A stretch of DNA of 64,000 nucleotides from Thiobius zoothamnicola (lineage in GTDB: Bacteria > Pseudomonadota > Gammaproteobacteria > Chromatiales > Chromatiaceae). The stretch is taken from contig OY782758.1 of NCBI GenBank assembly GCA_963678215.1, positions 2,294,001-2,358,000 on the forward strand. Direction: 5' to 3'. Below are positions 17,447 through 26,116 of the stretch, in pieces. The notes under the pieces were generated by a model. The model was not told the origin of the DNA and did not search any database. It worked only from the letters and a program-made list of their open reading frames with translations. The position numbers were made by a program, and so were the translations under genes. Each line of letters opens with the position of its first letter. Within the stretch, counting starts at the first letter, position 1.

Positions 17447-18286
17447 ATGTTTGTGAAAATTCTTGCATCAACTTTTCTTTTTGTCGCTTTATCAGGCTGC
17501 GCCAACCTGCAGGCGGTGCGTGATTACGCAACGGAGTCCGCCCAGTTCACGGGTTTCAAAACATTGACGGATCATTTCCTGCATCGTTATGAGCGGGAGC
17601 AGCCTTTTCTCAGTGATGATTCAATCCGGTTATGCAGCGCGACAAAAGCGCGCGCGTTGCATGAGCGTCGGCAAGCTGCCTACCCGGATTTGATCCAACT
17701 GAATGGAAGCATTACCGCTTATATGATGACTTTGGCAGAACTCGCCGGTGCGGAGTCGTTTGATCTGAGCCAATCCGTCGAGGGGCTGGGTTCGGAAATC
17801 CGTCAACATCCTCAATTTGGTTTGCATGCGGAACAAGTTGATGCTTATACGAAATTGTTTCAACTATTGGCGAATGCGGTCACTTATGGGTTGCAACAAC
17901 GGGCGATCGCAAAAACGGTGGAATCGGCTGATCCGTTGATTCAACAATTACTGAGCGGTATGGAAAATATATTGGATGCTTACGCCATTAGCGCCAGAAA
18001 CGAGCGTGACTGCGTGGCCGGAAATCTGGAAATTGAGGCGATCCGTTCCAAGAGCGTGCTGAGCAGCATGCTGGGTAAACACCTCGCGGCAGAAAAGCAG
18101 GTGGAATATGACCGACTGGATGAGCAAATCAGAACAGCCCAGGCTGGCGTGGCGGGGATTAAACAAGGCCATGCCATGCTTAAAGAGAATGTCAGCACGC
18201 TCACATTCAGTGAGTTGGCGGATGAGTTGAAAGGCTTTACCCGCGCGGTTAAAGAAACGGGTAAAGCTTTAAGTGAGTTGCGTTAG
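17447..18286 (+). CDS. Putative lipoprotein, unknown function
   Basis: 279 residues. Signal peptide with lipobox LSGC (Cys18), so probably a lipid-anchored envelope protein. The rest is mainly alpha-helical (long heptad-like stretches at about 85-160 and 215-275) with two cysteines (about residues 63 and 190). No known family recognised. It is followed at 18423 by another helical protein in the same direction. It starts just after the palindromic repeat (17285-17432) with no clear Shine-Dalgarno. Confidence 0.72.
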   Translation: MFVKILASTFLFVALSGCANLQAVRDYATESAQFTGFKTLTDHFLHRYEREQPFLSDDSIRLCSATKARALHERRQAAYPDLIQLNGSITAYMMTLAELAGAESFDLSQSVEGLGSEIRQHPQFGLHAEQVDAYTKLFQLLANAVTYGLQQRAIAKTVESADPLIQQLLSGMENILDAYAISARNERDCVAGNLEIEAIRSKSVLSSMLGKHLAAEKQVEYDRLDEQIRTAQAGVAGIKQGHAMLKENVSTLTFSELADELKGFTRAVKETGKALSELR

Positions 18287-18302
18287 ATGGTGTTTGTTCA
18301 AC

Positions 18303-18324
18303 GGTCGCAGCTTTGCTGCCTTTT
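18303..18324 (+). terminator. Probable terminator after the lipoprotein gene
   Basis: GCAGC (18307-18311) and GCTGC (18315-18319) around a TTT loop, followed by CTTTT; 17 bases past the stop codon. Short but well placed. Confidence 0.55.
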
Positions 18325-18422
18325 GGCGCTTCAAAAGGTGTATTGAAAGCCAGTAAGGTGTTTCATAATGACATGGTTGGACTATTGTTTGGAGATTCTC
18401 GTAATGCTTTTTTTAGGAGTTC

Positions 18423-18830
18423 ATGATGGCGCTTGAGAACGCAAAACAGATCATCGCTTGTGCTAATCATTTAAGTCAGTGCGCAAGTGCTGCTCGTTCA
18501 AGACTGCTTGAGCTGATGAAAAAGGACCGGATTAGCGATCAGGACATATCGAAAATTCAGGGCGACATTAATGCCATGAATCAGAAGTCGGATGAGTTGG
18601 TCATGGATGCGATTGAGTTGTCAGTGGGTGCGCTTGAAGTGACCCAGGCTGAGCTTGAAAGCGTCCTGGAGAATGCCAAAGGGGATATTGAGGAAATCCA
18701 GGATACCGCCAGATTTGTTGATCTGATGGCCAATATGGTGGCTTTTTCCACGGCGATCATTACCCGGAAGCCGAAGGCGATTTTGGCGAGTTTTAAGGAT
18801 ATACGGGATAATTTGCAAGCTATCGGATAG
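18423..18830 (+). CDS. Small helical protein, unknown function
   Basis: 135 residues (ATG 18423 or 18426 after a TTAGGAG Shine-Dalgarno). Nearly all alpha-helical: an N-terminal helix pair with LIELMKKD-like charge pattern, a central acidic helix (ELESVLENAKGDIEEIQDTA, about 75-95) and a weakly hydrophobic C-terminal helix. No signal peptide, no known family. It lies downstream of the lipoprotein gene at 17447, and both could serve one envelope or stress function, but only position supports this. Confidence 0.65.
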   Translation: MMALENAKQIIACANHLSQCASAARSRLLELMKKDRISDQDISKIQGDINAMNQKSDELVMDAIELSVGALEVTQAELESVLENAKGDIEEIQDTARFVDLMANMVAFSTAIITRKPKAILASFKDIRDNLQAIG

Positions 18831-18865
18831 ATTGCTGTCCTGGCAAAAGAGATACTTCATTATAA

Positions 18866-18886
18866 GGTCGCGCTTTGCGGCCTTTT
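18866..18886 (+). terminator. Terminator after the small helical protein gene
   Basis: GGTCGC (18866-18871) and GCGGCC (18877-18882) pair (one G-U) around a 5-base loop, followed by TTTT. Located 36 bases past the stop. Confidence 0.7.
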
Positions 18887-19233
18887 GTCTTTAGATCTGT
18901 CTGCTCTCACTTTCATGGCGACACTATCCAGATCCTCTAAACAGGGTTAATCATCGGTAAAAGCGTTAGAGGTTGCTCCCAATCACTGTATCAGAGCGAT
19001 CTTGCGGCGTTGACGGTGTTGCATAGCATCACTATTCCCCCTTCTCATTGCATCTTATTTGTCCGAAAGGTCGTGTCCAATCTCGCTTGTTCAGGTCATT
19101 GGGAATGGCCCCTAATTCTTTCATTAATATAGCGTATGCTGCGCACATCTTTTATTGCGATGCAGCATTTGTTGTGATTCCATCATGCCGGCATCCTAAT
19201 GCAGGGTTTTCTTTGTTGTTCAGGAGATGATCA
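18887..19233. other. Intergenic region before the MaoC-phosphotransacylase gene
   Basis: About 350 bases with no supported gene. A 60-codon open frame at 19048 has no Shine-Dalgarno or family match. The end carries CAGGAGATG, a Shine-Dalgarno for the start at 19234. Confidence 0.5.
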
Positions 19234-20640
19234 ATGAGCGCGGATTTGATGACTTCCATCATGTTCGATGAAATTCAAATTGGCCAGACTGCAGAATTGC
19301 AGCGTACGTTGACGCGAGACGATATTGCTTTATTTGGCCGGATATCCGGCGATCTTAATGCCATCCCGATTGATCAAGCCTGCGCTTTGCGCAGCGGCGC
19401 GAAAGGCGTTGTGGGCCATAGCCTTTGGGCGACAGGTTTGATCTCCAATCTGATAACCCAGGTGCTCCCTGGCCCTGGCGCTCTTTATCAAGGTCAGGAT
19501 TCGCAGTTTCATCGGCAAGTGCATTTAGGTGACACCTTGACCGCGCGGATTAAGGTGAGAGACAAGTCCGGCGAAAACATTGTGCGATTTGAATGCATGG
19601 TCAGTAATCAGCATGGTGAAACGGTGATGACTGGGGTTGCCGAGGTCAAGACTCCTGCCGAACGGATTCAGATTAAGCGACCTGACAGACCCAATATTTC
19701 GAGCCAGCATCATGATAGTTTTGGTGCTTTGTTTGAGGCGGCGGAATCGCTTGAACCGACTCCCACAGCCGTTGTGCATCCTTGTGATCCGATTTCATTG
19801 CAAGGTGCGATGGATGCCGCCGCTGAGCATTTGATCCGTCCGATTTTGGTGGGGCCTGAACGCAAGATTCGAGCCATTGCGGATGCGGAGGGCATCCCAT
19901 TAGCGGGGGTTGAGATCGTCAATGTCGAGCATAGTCATGCAGCGGCGGAGCGCTCAGTCAGACTGGTGCGCGAGGGTGCAGCCGATATCTTGATGAAAGG
20001 GAGTTTGCACACGGACGAGGTGTTAGCGGCGGTGGTGCATAAAACGCATGGCATGCGTACCGAAAGACGTATTAGCCATGTGTTTGTGATGGATGTGCCG
20101 ACTTATCCGAAATTGTTGTTGATCAGCGATGCGGCGGTCAATATCGCACCTGATTTGGAGGTGAAGCGGGATATTTGTCAGAACGCGATTGATCTGGCGC
20201 AGACACTTGAGGTGGAATCGCCCAAAGTCGCTATTTTATCGGCGGTTGAAACCATCAGACCGAAAATTCAATCGACGTTGGATGCGGCGGCGCTGTGCAA
20301 AATGGCGGATCGTGGTCAGATCACAGGCGCCCGCCTGGATGGCCCGTTGGCAATGGATAATGCGATTAATCTTGAAGCGGCGCGCATTAAAAAGATCCAT
20401 TCAGATGTCGCTGGCGTCGCAGATATTCTGATTACGCCGGATCTTGAGTCAGGGAATATTCTCGCCAAGCAGTTGATCTTTTTAGCGAATGCGGAGGCCG
20501 CCGGAGTGGTTTTGGGAGCCAAAGCGCCTATTGCGCTCACTTCGCGCGCCGACAGTGTGTGTGCCAGAAAAGCGTCCGCCGCTATTGCGGTGTTGCATGC
20601 GGACGCCATTCGTCGGGGCATTCGGGAAGTGGCCGGATGA
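19234..20640 (+). CDS. Bifunctional MaoC-like hydratase / phosphate acyltransferase
   Basis: 468 residues in two parts. Residues about 8-140 are a MaoC-like hot-dog domain (FGRISGDLNAIPID..., then GVVGHSLWATGLISNL), the fold of R-specific enoyl-CoA hydratases. Residues about 165-465 are a phosphate acetyl/butyryltransferase domain (ADILMKGSLHTDEVLAAVV, HVFVMDVPTYPKLLLISDAAVNI, LDGPLAMDNAI). This fusion is a recognised family, often paired with acetate kinase. It would make acyl phosphate from acyl-CoA for ATP formation by the overlapping ackA (ATGA overlap at 20637). Acyl chain preference is unknown. Confidence 0.88.
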   Translation: MSADLMTSIMFDEIQIGQTAELQRTLTRDDIALFGRISGDLNAIPIDQACALRSGAKGVVGHSLWATGLISNLITQVLPGPGALYQGQDSQFHRQVHLGDTLTARIKVRDKSGENIVRFECMVSNQHGETVMTGVAEVKTPAERIQIKRPDRPNISSQHHDSFGALFEAAESLEPTPTAVVHPCDPISLQGAMDAAAEHLIRPILVGPERKIRAIADAEGIPLAGVEIVNVEHSHAAAERSVRLVREGAADILMKGSLHTDEVLAAVVHKTHGMRTERRISHVFVMDVPTYPKLLLISDAAVNIAPDLEVKRDICQNAIDLAQTLEVESPKVAILSAVETIRPKIQSTLDAAALCKMADRGQITGARLDGPLAMDNAINLEAARIKKIHSDVAGVADILITPDLESGNILAKQLIFLANAEAAGVVLGAKAPIALTSRADSVCARKASAAIAVLHADAIRRGIREVAG

Positions 20641-21833
20641 GTCAATTATTATTGGCGCTGAATGCGGGTTCCTCCAGTATAAAGTTTGCGGTGTACGTCG
20701 TTGAGCAGGGCCAACCTCGGTTGCAGGCGAGAGGTCAGGTCGAGGCGATAGCATCCGCGCCGCATTTCATCGCTCAGTCGGCGACTGGCGTTAAACTTTG
20801 TGAGAGTTTTGATGAGCCAGCCTTGCCTGGACACGGGCATACTGAAGCTTTCGCTCAGATTTGGCGTTGGTTGGCATCCTATGCGGATGGCGAGGCGATC
20901 TTGGCCGTGGGACATCGAGTGACTCATGGCGGTGCCGGTTATGTCGATCCGGTGCTGATTGATGCGCGGGTGATGGCGGCGTTGGAAAATCTGATTCCCC
21001 TGGCACCTTTGCATCAGCCTCATCATCTTGCGGCGATACAGGCTGTTACCGATGGATCGCCTGATTTGCCTCAAGTCGCTTGTTTTGATACTAGTTTTCA
21101 TCAGGGACGTGAAAAGGTCGCTGAGTGTTTCGCCATACCCTATCAACTGTTTGACAGAGGGGTGCGGCGGTATGGTTTTCATGGCTTGTCCTACGAATTT
21201 ATCGTGCGGCGTTTACGTGAACTTGCCCCGGACATCGCGGAAGAACGTCTGATCATCGCCCATCTGGGTAGTGGTTGCAGCATGGCGGCGGTTAAAGCGG
21301 GTAAGAGTGTTGATACCACCATGAGCTTTTCAGCTCTGGATGGCCTGCCGATGGGTACGCGTTGCGGGACTATTGATCCTGGCGTTTTATTGTTCCTGAT
21401 GCGGGAAGAGGGCATGGGATTAGCGGAGCTTGAAGAACTGCTCTATCAACGTTCAGGACTTCTGGGGCTGTCAGGCGTGAGTCATGACTTGCGTGCGTTG
21501 CATGCCAGTGATGACTCACGCGCGGCGGAGGCGATTGACTGTTTCGTGTATCGCGTCAATCAGGCATTAGGATCGTTGGCGGCGTCATTGGGTGGTTTGG
21601 ATGCGCTGGTTTTCACCGCTGGGGCCGGGGAGAATGATGCGGAGATCCGGCGGCGGGTTTGTGAACAAGCCGCTTGGTTGGGAGTGAGCCTGGACCCCGT
21701 CGCCAATCAGCACAGGGCCAGTGAGCTTGGAGATTGCAGAATATCCGCCGCCGATGCTTCGCCGCAGGTCTGGGTTATCCCAACAGACGAGGAATATATG
21801 ATTGCGATGCACACTTTGGCAGTATTGGCATAA
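20637..21833 (+). CDS. ackA: Acetate kinase
   Basis: 398 residues. Transfers phosphate between ATP and acetate (or a short acyl group). The ATG at 20637 overlaps the TGA of the acyltransferase and gives the proper N-terminus LLLALNAGSSSIKFAVY, so it is preferred over upstream in-frame starts. Signatures: VGHRVTHGGAGY, CFDTSFHQ, YGFHGLSYEFI, IAHLGSGCSMAAV, MSFSALDGLPMGTRCGTIDPG and FTAGAGENDAEIR. The translational overlap shows it works with the preceding acyltransferase in substrate-level phosphorylation or acyl-CoA overflow. Confidence 0.94.
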   Translation: MSQLLLALNAGSSSIKFAVYVVEQGQPRLQARGQVEAIASAPHFIAQSATGVKLCESFDEPALPGHGHTEAFAQIWRWLASYADGEAILAVGHRVTHGGAGYVDPVLIDARVMAALENLIPLAPLHQPHHLAAIQAVTDGSPDLPQVACFDTSFHQGREKVAECFAIPYQLFDRGVRRYGFHGLSYEFIVRRLRELAPDIAEERLIIAHLGSGCSMAAVKAGKSVDTTMSFSALDGLPMGTRCGTIDPGVLLFLMREEGMGLAELEELLYQRSGLLGLSGVSHDLRALHASDDSRAAEAIDCFVYRVNQALGSLAASLGGLDALVFTAGAGENDAEIRRRVCEQAAWLGVSLDPVANQHRASELGDCRISAADASPQVWVIPTDEEYMIAMHTLAVLA

Positions 21834-21852
21834 GCTTTGCAGAGGATTCCCT

Positions 21853-21996
21853 GGATAGTCTCGTCATGAGAGCGAGGGCAGGCAGTTTGTGCTTAAAATT
21901 GGTCGAGTAAAGCGCAGTTTATTGGACATAAATGAGCATTTTGAGTCCAATTTTAAGCACAAAATGGCAAAGCGCAGCCTCTTGACGACACTATCC
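21853..21996. repeat. Palindromic dispersed repeat, copy 2
   Basis: 144-base element between ackA and nirB with 18-bp inverted ends (GGATAGTCTCGTCATGAG, 21853-21870; complement at 21979-21996, two mismatches). The inside is palindromic: GTGCTTAAAATTGG pairs with CCAATTTTAAGCAC. It shares the 39-base core with copy 1 (17285-17432). It ends 23 bases before the nirB start, so it may affect nirB expression or form the ackA transcript end. Confidence 0.75.
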
Positions 21997-22019
21997 AATG
22001 AAGGCATCGGGAGGTATTT

Positions 22020-24452
22020 ATGCAAGAAAAACTCATTTTAATCGGCAATGGCATGGCTGGTATCCGCACTCTGGAAGAGCTGCTCAAACTGGAGCCGGAG
22101 CGCTATCAGATCACCGTTTTCGGCGCTGAGCCACACCCCAATTACAACCGTATTATGCTTTCACCCGTGTTGGCGGGTGAAAAAACCCTGAACGACATCA
22201 TTCTGAATGATCGCGATTGGTACGCTGAAAACCATATTCAGCTGATTACCGGTGATCCGGTGGTACGCATTGATCGCACCCGACGTGAAGTGGTGACTCA
22301 ATCCGGTGCAAGCACGCACTATGATCGCCTGTTACTGGCGACCGGTTCCAATCCATTCATCATTCCGATTCCCGGACATGATAAACAAGGCGTGATCGGT
22401 TTCCGCGATATTGCGGATGTTGAGGCAATGCTGTCTGCGGCACAAACTCATGCCAAAGCGGTCGTGATCGGCGGCGGCTTGCTCGGCCTGGAGGCGGCGA
22501 ACGGTTTGTTGAAAAACGGCATGGATGTCACCGTCGTGCATTTACTGGATAGCTTGATGGAGCGCCAGTTGGATAAGCCCGCTTCGGCACTCCTGAAAAC
22601 CTCCCTGGAAGAACGTGGTTTGCATTTTATGATGGAAGCGCAAACCGCCGAAATTCTCGGCGATGAGCGGGTGACGGGCGTGCGTTTCGCCGATGGCGCT
22701 GAACTTGCCGCCGATCTGGTGGTGATGGCGGTCGGCATTCGGCCCAATATCCAACTGGCTCAAGCAGCGGGTATTCATTGTGAACGTGGTATCGTGGTCA
22801 ATGACACCTTGCAAACGTTCGATCCGCGTGTTTATGCCGTGGGTGAGTGCGTACAGCATCGCCAGACTTGTTACGGACTGGTCGCGCCCTTGTTTGATCA
22901 GGCCAAGGTTGCGGCGAATCACCTGGCCAATTTGGGCATTGCGCGTTATGAAGGTTCAGTCACTTCAACCAAACTGAAAGTGACTGGCATTGATTTGTTT
23001 TCAGCCGGTGATTTTAATGAGGCTGAAGGTGACGAAACCCTGGTTCTGCAAGACCCTGGTGCGGGCGTTTACAAAAAACTGGTGTTGCGTGACGATAAAA
23101 TCAAAGGCGCTGTTTTGTATGGCGACACGCTTGATGGTGCCTGGTATTTCCAGCTCATGCGCGAAGGCTCCAGCATTACCGATTTCCGGCATACCATTTT
23201 ATTCGGCCAGCATGATCTGGGCGATGCCGGGCATGGTGATGAGACCCGCGTCGCAGCGCTTGGCAATGAGGCTGAAATCTGTGGTTGTAATGGCGTTTGC
23301 AAGGGCGAGATTGTCGATGCCATCGTCAAAAAAGGCTTGTTCACTCTGGAGGAAGTCCGTGCGCATACCAAGGCCTCCAGCTCATGTGGTTCCTGCACCG
23401 GCCTGGTCGAATCCATTCTGGCCAGCACTGTTGGCCAGGGCTATACCGCAGCGCCAAGCAAAAAGCCTTTGTGTGGCTGCACCGAATACAGCCACGATGA
23501 AATCATCCAGGCGATCAAGCAGTATCAGCTCAAGGATATGGATGCGGTGCGCCAGTTTTGTGAATGGAAAACACCGGATGGCTGCGCCACCTGCCGTCCT
23601 GCGTTAAATTATTATCTGCTGGCGAATTGGCCTGGCGAATACCAGGACGATGCGCAATCCCGCTTCATCAACGAACGCGCACACGGCAATATCCAAAAAG
23701 ACGGTACTTACTCGGTGGTGCCCCGGATGTTCGGCGGCTTGTGCAGCCCAGCCGATTTACGTGCTATCGCGGATGCATGTGAAAAATATGATGTGCCCGA
23801 AATGAAAGTGACCGGCGGTCAGCGTATTGATTTGTTTGGTGTCAAAAAAGCCGACCTGCCCGCGATGTGGAAAGACTTATCGACAGCCGGTTTGGTGTCC
23901 GGCCATGCTTATGGCAAGGCGCTGCGTACAGTGAAAACCTGCGCTGGTAAAAACTGGTGCCGTTTCGGCACGCAGGACTCAACCGGGTTGGGGGTCCAAC
24001 TGGAACAAATGACCTGGGGTTCCTGGATGCCGCACAAGTTCAAGATGGCGGTTTCCGGGTGTCCGCGCAATTGCGCCGAAGCGACCATCAAGGATTTTGG
24101 CGTGGTCTGCGTGGATTCCGGCTACGAACTGCATGTCGGCGGTAACGGCGGCATCAAAGTGCGCGTGACCGACCTGTTGTGCAAAGTCGAAACTGAACAG
24201 CAAGTGCTTGAATACTCAGCCGCATTCATCCAGAAATACCGTGAAGAAGCACGCTATCTGGAACGTACCGCGCCCTGGGTGGAGCGGGTTGGCCTGCAAT
24301 ATGTCAAAGATGCCCTGTTCGATCCAACACAGCGCGAAGCTTTGCATGAACGCTTTTTATACTCACAGCAATTTGCTCAGATTGATCCGTGGAAGGAGCG
24401 TGCGGAGGGAGCTGAAAAGCATGAGTTTGAGAAGATTGAAATCGCCGCTTAA
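22020..24452 (+). CDS. nirB: Nitrite reductase [NAD(P)H] large subunit
   Basis: 810 residues, cytoplasmic, reduces nitrite to ammonium. Order: FAD/NAD-binding pyridine nucleotide reductase half (ILIGNGMAGIRTLEELL; RLLLATGSNPF; VVIGGGLLGLEAANGL; VYAVGECVQHRQ), BFD-like [2Fe-2S] domains with CGCNGVCKGEIVDAI (about residue 420) and CGCTEYSHDEIIQAI, then the sulfite/nitrite reductase half with the sirohaem/[4Fe-4S] cysteines in TCAGKNWCRFG and SGCPRNCAEA. The length fits the E. coli-type NADH enzyme (847) slightly shortened. nirD follows at once. No nitrate reductase or transporter is in the window. Confidence 0.96.
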   Translation: MQEKLILIGNGMAGIRTLEELLKLEPERYQITVFGAEPHPNYNRIMLSPVLAGEKTLNDIILNDRDWYAENHIQLITGDPVVRIDRTRREVVTQSGASTHYDRLLLATGSNPFIIPIPGHDKQGVIGFRDIADVEAMLSAAQTHAKAVVIGGGLLGLEAANGLLKNGMDVTVVHLLDSLMERQLDKPASALLKTSLEERGLHFMMEAQTAEILGDERVTGVRFADGAELAADLVVMAVGIRPNIQLAQAAGIHCERGIVVNDTLQTFDPRVYAVGECVQHRQTCYGLVAPLFDQAKVAANHLANLGIARYEGSVTSTKLKVTGIDLFSAGDFNEAEGDETLVLQDPGAGVYKKLVLRDDKIKGAVLYGDTLDGAWYFQLMREGSSITDFRHTILFGQHDLGDAGHGDETRVAALGNEAEICGCNGVCKGEIVDAIVKKGLFTLEEVRAHTKASSSCGSCTGLVESILASTVGQGYTAAPSKKPLCGCTEYSHDEIIQAIKQYQLKDMDAVRQFCEWKTPDGCATCRPALNYYLLANWPGEYQDDAQSRFINERAHGNIQKDGTYSVVPRMFGGLCSPADLRAIADACEKYDVPEMKVTGGQRIDLFGVKKADLPAMWKDLSTAGLVSGHAYGKALRTVKTCAGKNWCRFGTQDSTGLGVQLEQMTWGSWMPHKFKMAVSGCPRNCAEATIKDFGVVCVDSGYELHVGGNGGIKVRVTDLLCKVETEQQVLEYSAAFIQKYREEARYLERTAPWVERVGLQYVKDALFDPTQREALHERFLYSQQFAQIDPWKERAEGAEKHEFEKIEIAA

Positions 24453-24472
24453 TCATTTATTTGGAAGCATCA

Positions 24473-24799
24473 ATGAACAACTGGATACCCATCGCCCCCT
24501 TGCATGAAATCCCGCAACTGGGCGCAAGAGTGGTGAAAACTGATACACAAGACATCGCCTTGTTTCGTACCAAAAATGATCAAATATTCGCCGTCAAAGA
24601 CCAATGTCCACACCGGCAGGGGCCACTTTCGCAAGGCATTGTGCATGAAAACAGCGTAACCTGCCCATTGCACAACTGGAAAATTGATTTGACCACAGGT
24701 GAAGCGCAGGGGCCGGATGAAGGCTGCGTGGCGACGTATTCAACCAAGGTTGAAGAGGATATGGTGTATCTCGCCTTGGATGCGGAGTCTGGTATTTAA
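24473..24799 (+). CDS. nirD: Nitrite reductase small subunit
   Basis: 108 residues, a Rieske-type domain with CPHRQG (about residue 43) and CPLHNW (about residue 63) holding the Cys/His pairs. ATG 24473, 20 bases after nirB, is preferred to the in-frame TTG at 24461. It forms the nitrite reductase complex with NirB. Unlike some enterobacterial NirD, both Cys-His motifs are kept, so it may hold a [2Fe-2S] cluster. Confidence 0.93.
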   Translation: MNNWIPIAPLHEIPQLGARVVKTDTQDIALFRTKNDQIFAVKDQCPHRQGPLSQGIVHENSVTCPLHNWKIDLTTGEAQGPDEGCVATYSTKVEEDMVYLALDAESGI

Positions 24800-24846
24800 G
24801 GGGATGCCTGCTGGCTTTGCGGTAAAGGCATGGGCTTTTCCATTCG

Positions 24847-24905
24847 CTGCCAGGGGGTGATTTTGCTACCCTGGCAGGATGATTCCTTGCGTTGTGTTTG
24901 CAAGG
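24847..24905. repeat. Two hairpins downstream of nirD
   Basis: CTGCCAGGG (24847-24855) pairs perfectly with CCCTGGCAG (24869-24877), and CCTTGC (24885-24890) with GCAAGG (24900-24905). Placed 48 bases past nirD but without a long T run; possible transcript end or processing signal. Confidence 0.5.
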
Positions 24906-25084
24906 CTTGCCTGGTTGGTTATGCCGTGCGCCTTTCTTTGAGAATGGGTTAGCGTTGCCGGTGTGGGATTCTTGCGGACTGCATATTGAACAGAACGGGA
25001 GTTGATAAAAGGGCTTTCTACGCAAAGGTTGATACGCACCAGAATAGAGAACATTGTTTCTGTTGGCGGATTCAGGGGTGAGTG

Positions 25085-25522
25085 ATGGCGACTAAAAGAG
25101 AAAAGATTCAGAGAGTTGGTAATGTCCTGGTGGACATCTTTCATTATCTTGCGCTGTTCATCATTGGCGCAACCGTTGTGTGGTCAGCCGTTTTTGAGTA
25201 TTTCCATATGATGGAGAAAGGGTATGCTGAGTTAAAAGATATTCTTTTGCTTTTCATCTATCTTGAACTGGGCGCAATGATTGGTATTTATTTCAAGACA
25301 CATAGATTACCCGTTCAATTCCTGATATTTATCGCGATTACCGCGCTTTCCAGGCATCTAGTCATCGACGTGCAGCATGTATCGGATCATTTCCACTTGT
25401 TATTGCTTGCTGTTATTTCTGGCTCGATTGTTTTGTTGAGCGGCGCTCTTTATGTTCTAACCGTTACGGCTAAGAAATTTGGCCGCCCAGAAGATGATGT
25501 GAATCGAGGTAATATATCTTAA
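25085..25522 (+). CDS. psiE: PsiE family phosphate-starvation-inducible membrane protein
   Basis: 145 residues with four predicted membrane helices (about 18-40, 53-72, 78-95, 105-128). The conserved block LLLFIYLELGAMIGIYFKTHRLPVQF and TALSRHLVIDV identify the PsiE family. In E. coli psiE is induced by phosphate starvation; its molecular role is not known. ATG 25085 is preferred, with a GTG one codon earlier. No Pho box could be confirmed by eye. Confidence 0.85.
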   Translation: MATKREKIQRVGNVLVDIFHYLALFIIGATVVWSAVFEYFHMMEKGYAELKDILLLFIYLELGAMIGIYFKTHRLPVQFLIFIAITALSRHLVIDVQHVSDHFHLLLLAVISGSIVLLSGALYVLTVTAKKFGRPEDDVNRGNIS

Positions 25523-25627
25523 AGTCTTGACATGGGTTTGGTATTTTCGACTCTTTTGTGGCTTGTCTATGGTGATGGTTGGGTCTATAGCTGGCAATAT
25601 CAGGGGACAAGGCAGCAACGGAATTGA

Positions 25628-26116
25628 TTATCTATGGGTCTCAGCGATTTGGTGATTAATGTTATCCAGGCAGATCGCTTTCTGTTGGCCTTGATAGTCA
25701 GCATTTTCGACTTTGTTCTTTATGGTTTTAAGGAATCCTTGCTCAAAATGGATATTCTCTTCAACAAACGGAGAGCCGCAGATTTCTTTTACTGAATATT
25801 GCCCACCTAATATACCTAATACTTGCTCAGGCGAGTTCTTTAATGCAAATGAGACGGTATATGTCAGTTCTTTGGTCATGGCGGCGTCGGCGTTTCTTTT
25901 TAATATTTCGGCAACTTTCAGCCATGTTTTATCGCCGCTTTCAATTTTGGATAATATATAGGCCCACCTCTCTTTTCTATCTCTCAGGCGCAGCACATAT
26001 TCTTTTTCCCCGGTACTATCGGCGTATTCCATAATGGCATCAGCACGGATAGGTTGGCCGCAGGCGGTGGCAAGCCCTGAGTAGATAAAGATGAACAATA
26101 GAATTGCTTTCATCAT
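25628..26116 (-). CDS. Probable periplasmic immunity protein of the Tlde1-like toxin
   Basis: 162 residues, with signal peptide about 1-18 (LLFIFIYSGLATACG, with a cysteine that could also be a lipobox). The mature part is mostly helical, with three cysteines at most and no known domain. Its ATG (26114-26116) directly touches the TAA of the upstream Tlde1-like toxin gene (26117-26119), the layout of an effector and its cognate immunity gene. Since Tlde1 acts on peptidoglycan in the periplasm, an exported immunity protein is expected. The role is inferred from context only. Confidence 0.65.
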   Translation of the reverse strand: MMKAILLFIFIYSGLATACGQPIRADAIMEYADSTGEKEYVLRLRDRKERWAYILSKIESGDKTWLKVAEILKRNADAAMTKELTYTVSFALKNSPEQVLGILGGQYSVKEICGSPFVEENIHFEQGFLKTIKNKVENADYQGQQKAICLDNINHQIAETHR

